Shown here piece by piece: positions 46,033 through 52,255 of a DNA stretch of 52,255 bases (position 1 is its first letter; each line of letters begins with the position of its first letter). The DNA comes from Sulfurimonas sp. Its GTDB lineage: Bacteria > Campylobacterota > Campylobacteria > Campylobacterales > Sulfurimonadaceae. The notes under the pieces are model-generated. The model saw only the letters and a list, made by a program, of their open reading frames with translations, was not told where the DNA came from and searched no databases. The translations under genes and the position numbers were made by a program. The stretch lies in contig JALWTK010000122.1 in assembly GCA_027082875.1 (NCBI GenBank), positions 1 through 52,255 on the forward strand. Reading direction: 5' to 3'.

Positions 46033-47949
46033 CTAAACTCCTAAGCCAGATAAGATAGCAAGTATCTCATCAGAATATCTAGCTGCAAGGCCAAAAACCA
46101 CAGCTAAAGATAGAAGACCGACTGTACCGGCAACCATCCATTTAAGCATTGTAGAAAGATTTCCACTCTGCATATCTCTTGTCTTCTCACCAGTAGTGTA
46201 GAATATATTTGCAATGCCATCAACACTAGCATCAACAACTTTCTTATCAACTTCCCACATCATAGCTGAGATTTCATTGTAAGGTTTTACAACATACTCT
46301 TCATATGCAAATGGGATATAGTACTGGTTGTAAAGTAGTTTATAAATAAATGAGTTCTCCATTGGTGAAGAACCATCTGGTACTGTACTCCATGAAGAGT
46401 ATTTTTTGTATGCGAAAAGAATAGCTAAACCAACAAAAACTTGTGTTCCAACTAACATAATCCATACAGTTACATGAGAGTGAATATGGTATTCCATAGC
46501 ACCTAAAATCTCTTCAACCATATTGAAGAATGGCTCTTGAAATACACCAGCAATCATAGCAAGAATAAGTAATGGGCTCATAGCAATAAGCATAAACTTA
46601 TATGCTTCATGTGGATGAATACCAAAAATCTTATAACGCTCTTCACCATGGAAGATAAGTGCAACAAGTCTAAATGAATAGAATGCTGTTAAACCAGCTG
46701 TGAAAACTAGCACACCGTAGATAACCATATGGTGCTCAGCAAACGCAGCTTCTAAGATAGTATCTTTTGAAAAGAAACCTGCAAAGGGAAAGATACCAGC
46801 TAGAGCTAAAGAAGCGATAGTCATCATAATCCATGTACCCTTCATAACCTTTTTGAGTCCACCCATTTTAAATGGATCAAGCTCATCGTGCATAGCATGC
46901 ATAACATTACCAGCGCCGAGGAAAAGAAGTGCTTTAAAGAAGGCATGAGCCATAAGGTGAAAGAGTGCTACCCAGTATGCTCCAAGACCAGCAGCTGCGA
47001 ACATGTATCCAAGCTGAGAGAGAGTAGAGTAAGCGATAACTCGTTTCATATCACGGTTCACAAGTGCCATTGAAGCTGCAAAAAGAGCTACAAATGCACC
47101 AAGTGATGCGATAAAGAGACCTACATGAGGGATTAAACTATAGAGTTCGTTTGAACGAATAACTAAGTAAACTCCGGCTGTTACCATTGTCGCAGCATGA
47201 ATAAGTGCAGAAACAGGAGTAGGACCTTCCATCGCATCAGCAAGCCACGTATGAAGTGGAAACTGAGCTGATTTACCCATAGCACCGATGAAAAGAAAAA
47301 TACCAATCATAGTGAGAGTAGAAGTATCTAGGTTTGCAAATGCAGGAAATGCAATGTCATATTGTAGTGAACCGGTATTCCAGTAAACAAGGAAGATTCC
47401 GATCAACATTCCAAGGTCAGCGATACGGTTCATAATAAATGCTTCGTTTGCTGCCCATGTCGCGATGTCTTTGTGGAACCAAAAACCAATAAGACCCCAT
47501 GAACAAAGACCAACACCTTCCCAACCGATGAAAAGACCAGCGAAGTTGTCACTCATAACAAGAATCATCATAGAAAATACGAAAGCTGAAAGCCATGCGA
47601 AAAATCTATTGAAACCCTTATCATGATCCATATAACCTATAGAGTAAACATGAACGATAGTAGAGACTAAAGTAACAACCATCATCATAGTAACTGAGAT
47701 TTGATCTACTACAAAACCAAATGGAATGTAAAGATTACCTGTATGCATCCATGTCATCATCTCAACATGAACAACTTCTCCACCACCTAAGATGTGAGTA
47801 AGAAGTATAGAACTACTTACAAATGCAGTAAAGATTAAAAGACTTGCTATTATTCCTACAAACTGCTTTTTAGGTCCATTTGTAAAAAGAGCTGAAAACA
47901 TTGAGCTAACAAGTGGTGCAAAAAGTGCAATGTATAAATATTTTTCCAT
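46033..47949 (-). CDS. nuoL: NADH-quinone oxidoreductase subunit L
   Basis: 638 residues, the largest membrane subunit. The antiporter-like core shows FIGWEGVGLCSWGLIGFWF, QFPLHTWLADAMEGPTPVSAL and RVIAYSTLSQLGYMF. The C-terminal extension carries the lateral helix that spans NuoM and NuoN. It lies 3 nt after nuoK. Confidence 0.98.
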   Translation of the reverse strand: MEKYLYIALFAPLVSSMFSALFTNGPKKQFVGIIASLLIFTAFVSSSILLTHILGGGEVVHVEMMTWMHTGNLYIPFGFVVDQISVTMMMVVTLVSTIVHVYSIGYMDHDKGFNRFFAWLSAFVFSMMILVMSDNFAGLFIGWEGVGLCSWGLIGFWFHKDIATWAANEAFIMNRIADLGMLIGIFLVYWNTGSLQYDIAFPAFANLDTSTLTMIGIFLFIGAMGKSAQFPLHTWLADAMEGPTPVSALIHAATMVTAGVYLVIRSNELYSLIPHVGLFIASLGAFVALFAASMALVNRDMKRVIAYSTLSQLGYMFAAAGLGAYWVALFHLMAHAFFKALLFLGAGNVMHAMHDELDPFKMGGLKKVMKGTWIMMTIASLALAGIFPFAGFFSKDTILEAAFAEHHMVIYGVLVFTAGLTAFYSFRLVALIFHGEERYKIFGIHPHEAYKFMLIAMSPLLILAMIAGVFQEPFFNMVEEILGAMEYHIHSHVTVWIMLVGTQVFVGLAILFAYKKYSSWSTVPDGSSPMENSFIYKLLYNQYYIPFAYEEYVVKPYNEISAMMWEVDKKVVDASVDGIANIFYTTGEKTRDMQSGNLSTMLKWMVAGTVGLLSLAVVFGLAARYSDEILAILSGLGV

Positions 47950-47952
47950 AAC

Positions 47953-48261
47953 TTATCCTCTCATACTTGTCATAGTGTCAAGATCAATTGTACCGTGGCG
48001 TTTATACCAAACGATCAGTAGACCAAGTCCTACAGCTAACTCAGAAGCAGCGATTGCAATTACGAAGAATGCAAACATCTGACCTGTTAAGTCGCCGTAG
48101 TAGTGTGAAATTGCAGCAAACCCAATGTTTACCGCGTTTAATAAAATCTCTGTTGCAAAAAATAGCAAAAGAAGATTCTTTCTACGCATAATACCTACTA
48201 AACCAATAGCAAATAAAATTGTAGAGAGAATGAGGTAGTGGTTTAAACCTATTTCCATCAT
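47953..48261 (-). CDS. nuoK: NADH-quinone oxidoreductase subunit K
   Basis: 102 residues, three membrane helices. The two buried acidic residues are in FFATEILLNAVNI and AIAASELAVGLGLL, both needed for proton transfer in this MrpC-like subunit. It overlaps nuoJ by 4 nt. Confidence 0.98.
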   Translation of the reverse strand: MMEIGLNHYLILSTILFAIGLVGIMRRKNLLLLFFATEILLNAVNIGFAAISHYYGDLTGQMFAFFVIAIAASELAVGLGLLIVWYKRHGTIDLDTMTSMRG

Positions 48262-48830
48262 GAAAGCACCTTTTTATCTTTATCTTCAATCTCTTTGATC
48301 TGTGCAGCACTCATTTTTGTAAGAGATAAATCCATCTTCTTACCAGCTAGAACAATTCCTGCAACCATTGCTACAAGGAGCATAACTGCTGCCACTTCAA
48401 ATGGGATAAGGTACTTTGTAAAAAGTACTACACCAACCATTTGAGTATTTCCAATACCCTCTATCGCTGGATAGAAAGCTTGCATATTTGTAGAAACTAT
48501 TGGAGCCATAAAAATAGCCACAATCATAACTGCCGCTAAAGTTGCAAGACTTACAACAATAAACTTGTTACCATTTTTCTCTTTAACATCACGAGTTGTA
48601 TCAAAGAACATCATACCAAAGGCATAAAGAGCCATAACAGCACCAGTGTAAACGATTATCTGAACCGCACCTAAAAAGTCAGCACCTAGAATAAAGAAAA
48701 ATGCTGATATAAAAATCATCCCTGCTGCTAATGCAGTTAGTGCATATAACGCTTGTGCTGTTGTTACAGTTATGTAAAACATCGCTATCGTTAAAAATGC
48801 AAACAGGTAAAATGCTACCGCTTCAAACAT
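48258..48830 (-). CDS. nuoJ: NADH-quinone oxidoreductase subunit J
   Basis: 190 residues, five predicted membrane helices. The conserved GADFLGAVQIIVYTGAVMALYAFGMM segment includes the hinge helix that couples quinone chemistry to the proton channels. The C-terminus is a charged tail overlapping the nuoK start. Confidence 0.96.
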   Translation of the reverse strand: MFEAVAFYLFAFLTIAMFYITVTTAQALYALTALAAGMIFISAFFFILGADFLGAVQIIVYTGAVMALYAFGMMFFDTTRDVKEKNGNKFIVVSLATLAAVMIVAIFMAPIVSTNMQAFYPAIEGIGNTQMVGVVLFTKYLIPFEVAAVMLLVAMVAGIVLAGKKMDLSLTKMSAAQIKEIEDKDKKVLS

Positions 48831-48842
48831 ACTTCAATCTCC

Positions 48843-49460
48843 TTAATATGCTAGAGGTGTTTTCTTAACACGCTCATCTTCATGTGGTGTAATTGCACCA
48901 AAACCTTCAAACTCTTTTTGTGCATTGTTCTTCATTACATCAATAGGAGTTAGCATCGCTTCATAATCAACAAAGTGCTCACGTTGATCAGATGCATTCT
49001 CGTACTCTCCACCATGTGTAATAGCAAGCTCAGGACAAACTTCAGCACAGTATCCACAAAAGATACAGCGACCAAGGTTAATAGTATACTCAGATACTTC
49101 CTTACGAGACTCTTCATCAATGCGAGTATCCATACGAATACAATCAGAGATACAGATCTTCTCACAAAGCCCACAACCAATACAACGCTCAGCATCAGAC
49201 TCCCAAAGACGTTTCATCTCATGAACTGCACGGTAACGTGGTCCAATAGGCATCTTCTCCTCAGGATAAGAGATAGTATGAATATCAAATCTAATCATCT
49301 CACGAAGAACTACCCATAAACCAACAAAAAGTTCAAGTTTGAAGGTTCTATCCATAACACGTTTGAATTTTCCCCAACCAGTAGTTGGATAATCTTCAAT
49401 GTCTACTAAAAAATAACCGTTATCAGCTACGTTTCTATTATTAAACTGTTCCATCATCAC
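48843..49460 (-). CDS. nuoI: NADH-quinone oxidoreductase subunit I
   Basis: 205 residues. Two [4Fe-4S] ferredoxin motifs, CIGCGLCEKICISDCI and CIFCGYCAEVCPELAI, carry clusters N6a and N6b to the quinone site. The N-terminus (about 1-60) is a membrane-associated extension typical of the subunit, and the C-terminal tail is longer than usual. It lies 3 nt after nuoH. Confidence 0.97.
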   Translation of the reverse strand: MMMEQFNNRNVADNGYFLVDIEDYPTTGWGKFKRVMDRTFKLELFVGLWVVLREMIRFDIHTISYPEEKMPIGPRYRAVHEMKRLWESDAERCIGCGLCEKICISDCIRMDTRIDEESRKEVSEYTINLGRCIFCGYCAEVCPELAITHGGEYENASDQREHFVDYEAMLTPIDVMKNNAQKEFEGFGAITPHEDERVKKTPLAY

Positions 49461-49463
49461 CCC

Positions 49464-50447
49464 TTAAAACATCATCACTAAGCCAGTGATAACAACGTTA
49501 ATCACTGCTACTGGCATTAGTACTTTCCAGCATAACCACATTAGTTGATCTGGTCTCACATCTGGCCATGCAGCTCTTGTCCATAAGAAAAAGAAGAAGA
49601 AAAATGCCATCTTCCCAAGAAGTGCAAATGCTCCAAGAACTGAACCATCACCGAAACCACCTAAGAATAGGATAGGGATTACAAATGAGATAAAGAACAT
49701 ATTTGCATATTCACCGATGAAGAAAAGACCCCATCTCATACCAGAGTACTCAGTACCAAAACCATCAATAATTTCGTGATCATTTGCAATAAGGTGGAAT
49801 GGTGTACGACCAGTCTCAGCAAACGCAGCGATCCAAAAAAGAACGAAAGCAACAGGTTGTGACCAGAGTATCCAGCCATTTTCTATCTGGTAGTTATTGA
49901 AGTCTATCAGTGAAAGTGAACCAACCATCATAATTGGAGCTAAAATAGCAAGACCGGTTACAACCTCATAAGAGATAAATACAGCTGCTGCACGAGCAGC
50001 TGAAAGGAGTGAAAACTTATTTGCTGAAGCCATACCACCAAGAAGTGGACCAAAAAGACCAACAGCCATAACACCAAGTACATATAAAATACCGATATTA
50101 ATATCTGCAACAATCGGGTGAACTTCATATCCAAACAGTGTAAATGCTGGTAAAAATGGAATAGCTGCTGCTGCCATAAATGCAGTAGCAGCAGTAATAA
50201 CTGGTGCTATTTTAAAGATAGGCCCTACAACATTTGTAGGAATAATATCCTCTTTAGTAAAAAGTTTGATACCATCAGCTCCAACTTGTAAAAGTCCAAA
50301 AGGACCAACATTCATCGGTCCAAGGCGACGTTGCATAAATGCAAGTACCTTACGTTCAAAATATGTACCAATACCAGCTAATGCTGAAAATACTAGTAAA
50401 ATAACAACGACTTTTATAATCGTTTCTATTAGATATGCACTGTCCAT
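49464..50447 (-). CDS. nuoH: NADH-quinone oxidoreductase subunit H
   Basis: 327 residues, eight predicted helices. Landmarks are FERKVLAFMQRRLGPMNVGPFGLLQ (in part), LADGIKLFTKED-type VGADGIKLFTKEDI, and the acidic-loop segment FAETGRTPFHLIAND. It forms the quinone chamber at the arm junction. It sits 3 nt after nuoG. Confidence 0.97.
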   Translation of the reverse strand: MDSAYLIETIIKVVVILLVFSALAGIGTYFERKVLAFMQRRLGPMNVGPFGLLQVGADGIKLFTKEDIIPTNVVGPIFKIAPVITAATAFMAAAAIPFLPAFTLFGYEVHPIVADINIGILYVLGVMAVGLFGPLLGGMASANKFSLLSAARAAAVFISYEVVTGLAILAPIMMVGSLSLIDFNNYQIENGWILWSQPVAFVLFWIAAFAETGRTPFHLIANDHEIIDGFGTEYSGMRWGLFFIGEYANMFFISFVIPILFLGGFGDGSVLGAFALLGKMAFFFFFFLWTRAAWPDVRPDQLMWLCWKVLMPVAVINVVITGLVMMF

Positions 50448-50450
50448 ATA

Positions 50451-52255
50451 TTACACCTTTTGTATCGAAGCTTTTGCGAAACGGTAACCGTTCACTAATG
50501 CCTCTGAGTTTAGTTTAGAATCAAATGTTGGTAAAACTACAATATTTCCTGCAATTTTATTATCACTTACTATTGCTGCAGTAAGCTCGCCATTTGCTGT
50601 TTTTACATTTACTGTGTCACCCTCATTGTAGTCTGATGTCTTTAAGAACTCTTCGCTCATATAGACACCACTTATTTCATCAAGGTTCGCTGTTTTATTA
50701 GTAAAATCTGTAAATTGTCTTACAGGGTTTGCTAAATAGATTATATCATTTTCTAGCATAAGTGCTTCATCTATCTTGCTTACACTTTCATCAGAACTAA
50801 CTTCTACACTTAAAGGTGTTAATTTGTAACCACGAATCTCTTCACCTGAATTTGTATAGTAATCATCTAAAGAGTCAAAATCTATTGTGCTAAACGCAGG
50901 GTTAGATCCAAGTTCTGCAGTGTAATCAATAGTATTCTGTGCATCTAATCCTAAAGCATTTGCAATATCATTAAGTGTATAACCACCATATGAGAGTGCT
51001 GCATTTGTAGGGTTTACTTGCTTGTTAATACTTGTAAGAGTACCCTCTTGCTGGTTGATTGCTGGCATATCTAAGTCGCCATCACCAAGTGCAGAGAGAA
51101 TGAAGTCACCCTTCGTGTTATAACCAACAGTAGTAGTTCCTGCTTCACTTGATAGTGTGTTAATCATCGCAACACCAAGTGTATTTGTAAGAGTTGGAAT
51201 CATTACTAACTCAAACTTAGAGTACTTCTCTACAAGTGCTACTAAACGAGCAAGGTTTTTAGAGTGAGGATGATTATAAAGGTCAGGACCAACAATCATA
51301 GAGAAAGAGTCCTTTTTCTTCATAAACTTCGCGAGAACATCATCAAAATCATCTTTCATTCCAAGCATTGCTAAAAGTCTGTTGTCATCAACTTCAACCT
51401 CTTTGCTTACTTTCTTAGGAACCATCTTAGATTTTTCAACTTCTACTTCTTCCTCTTCGCCTGTCTCTTCGTTCACTTTCATCTCTTTAACGATCTCAAC
51501 TACTTTCTCTTTTACAGTTTCAGTGACTGTAATAGTTTTAGTAGAGTGAAATGATGCTAAATACTCAACTATATCAGTTGGGAGTTTAGACTTGTCAGCA
51601 AATAGATCAAGAATAAGATAGAGTGCAGTCTCTTCTTGAAGTGGCTTATGGTTAATACTTAAGATATTTTTACTTAAACCATCAATAATAGGATCAGCAA
51701 CTGGGTGGAAATAGAGAGCCGCACCCTTGTTCACTGTTAATGAGTTGTTGAGTGAATATCTAGCATTTGGATTATCAGTTTTGATAGCCGTACCGATACT
51801 TACTATAAAGTTAGAGTTCATAGACTCTTTTAAATCACTTCCATAAAGAGTAGTTCCGCTTATCTCAGAATAATCTTTTAAGAAAGTCTGGAAGCTTCTT
51901 GCTTCTTCATTAACAAGTTTATATCCGAACTTATCGCTAAGTTTTTGTAAGATATATGCTTCTTCATTTGTAATAGTACTTGTGAAGTTAATCGCATCAG
52001 CTTTTTTGAAAGCTTCCACTGCATTTGCAAACGCAACTTCATCTTTAGTCACACCTGCGTTTTGATAGTCAAATCCATAACGACCAGCACCACATAAAGA
52101 GACATAGTTCCACTCGTTCATAACACGGTAAATCTTATCTTCAGGATTTTCAATACTTGTATGTTTTACATCGTAGCTTATCTGACATCCAGCAGAACAG
52201 TGTCCACAAGTTGCAGGTATACGAGTAAGCTCCCAAGCATTTGACTTGTACATAA
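50451..52255 (-). CDS. nuoG: NADH-quinone oxidoreductase subunit G, C-terminal part
   Basis: At least 600 residues, incomplete: the frame is open to the window edge. The ATG at 52253 is not the true start, because the [2Fe-2S] and first [4Fe-4S] domains of NuoG should precede it. The visible part begins with SNAWELTRIPATCGHCSAGC and SLCGAGRYG, the [4Fe-4S] motif of the molybdopterin-oxidoreductase-like domain. The rest is divergent from E. coli NuoG. A charged insert (Glu/Lys/Val-rich, about 51390-51545) is unusual. It feeds electrons to NuoI; the electron-input subunits lie outside the window. Confidence 0.92.
   Translation of the reverse strand, partial: MYKSNAWELTRIPATCGHCSAGCQISYDVKHTSIENPEDKIYRVMNEWNYVSLCGAGRYGFDYQNAGVTKDEVAFANAVEAFKKADAINFTSTITNEEAYILQKLSDKFGYKLVNEEARSFQTFLKDYSEISGTTLYGSDLKESMNSNFIVSIGTAIKTDNPNARYSLNNSLTVNKGAALYFHPVADPIIDGLSKNILSINHKPLQEETALYLILDLFADKSKLPTDIVEYLASFHSTKTITVTETVKEKVVEIVKEMKVNEETGEEEEVEVEKSKMVPKKVSKEVEVDDNRLLAMLGMKDDFDDVLAKFMKKKDSFSMIVGPDLYNHPHSKNLARLVALVEKYSKFELVMIPTLTNTLGVAMINTLSSEAGTTTVGYNTKGDFILSALGDGDLDMPAINQQEGTLTSINKQVNPTNAALSYGGYTLNDIANALGLDAQNTIDYTAELGSNPAFSTIDFDSLDDYYTNSGEEIRGYKLTPLSVEVSSDESVSKIDEALMLENDIIYLANPVRQFTDFTNKTANLDEISGVYMSEEFLKTSDYNEGDTVNVKTANGELTAAIVSDNKIAGNIVVLPTFDSKLNSEALVNGYRFAKASIQKV

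Noticed and set aside
52251..52253. ATG at the right edge as the nuoG start
   Set aside because: The sequence after it is the second Fe-S domain of NuoG, so the N-terminal domains must lie beyond the window.

Overview
The window is a stretch of chromosome from a member of the Campylobacterota (Epsilonproteobacteria), most like a free-living Sulfurimonas/Sulfuricurvum-type bacterium. The evidence is gene content and order, read by eye: AT-rich DNA; a nuoGHIJKLMN run with a divergent NuoG followed by pflA, as I recall from Campylobacter jejuni; a cheZ, U32, purE, DUF3972, glyQ block; guaA close to purD and uvrC; TGnTATAAT-type promoters; and NhaD. No tRNA, rRNA, CRISPR array, insertion sequence or prophage was found.

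Layout. 1-3.6 kb (minus strand): the first codons of purD, a 6S-like RNA with its own promoter and terminator, a SPOR-like membrane protein, hemD and guaA. 3.7-6.7 kb (minus): nhaD, nadB and a small lipoprotein. 6.6-8.9 kb (plus): a DUF721/DciA-like gene that appears leaderless, then uvrC. 9.0-14.7 kb (plus): a four-gene signalling operon made of an Aer-type PAS protein, a double-Hpt protein, a NIT-domain hybrid kinase and a CheY-like regulator. 14.7-17.9 kb (minus): bamD and lon. 18.0-18.4 kb: a broken toxin-antitoxin pair. 18.7-25.1 kb (plus): a very large MshQ-like secreted protein with three prepilin-like proteins, probably a pilus-tip adhesin module. 25.2-25.7 kb: hpf.

25.7-31.9 kb (minus): recG, two unlisted small membrane-peptide genes in a strikingly structured spacer, then glyQ, DUF3972, purE, a U32/TrhP protein and cheZ. 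32.0-40.6 kb (mostly plus): a PHP-type histidinol phosphatase, a truncated haemoglobin (minus), a polytopic oxidase/NnrS-like protein, trxA, a cysteine-less thioredoxin-fold protein, trxB, a periplasmic rhodanese, an Fe-S membrane protein fused to a cyclic-nucleotide-binding domain, and dapB. 40.6-52.3 kb (minus): pflA and the nuoG-N part of respiratory complex I; nuoG runs off the window edge.

Most of the window is ordinary housekeeping. The feature that stands out is the glyQ-recG spacer, 27.5-27.9 kb. A promoter and a 5' hairpin lead into about 130 nt that fold almost completely into a four-way junction. The Shine-Dalgarno sequence is a single-stranded linker of that junction, and the start codon of a 25-residue hydrophobic peptide lies in one arm's loop. 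This resembles the architecture of type I toxin mRNAs, or it may be an undescribed structured RNA. Secondary points of interest are the signalling operon with a degenerate second Hpt domain and a CxxC-containing sensor, the MshQ-pilin module, the redox-dead thioredoxin between trxA and trxB, and the Fe-S/cNMP fusion.
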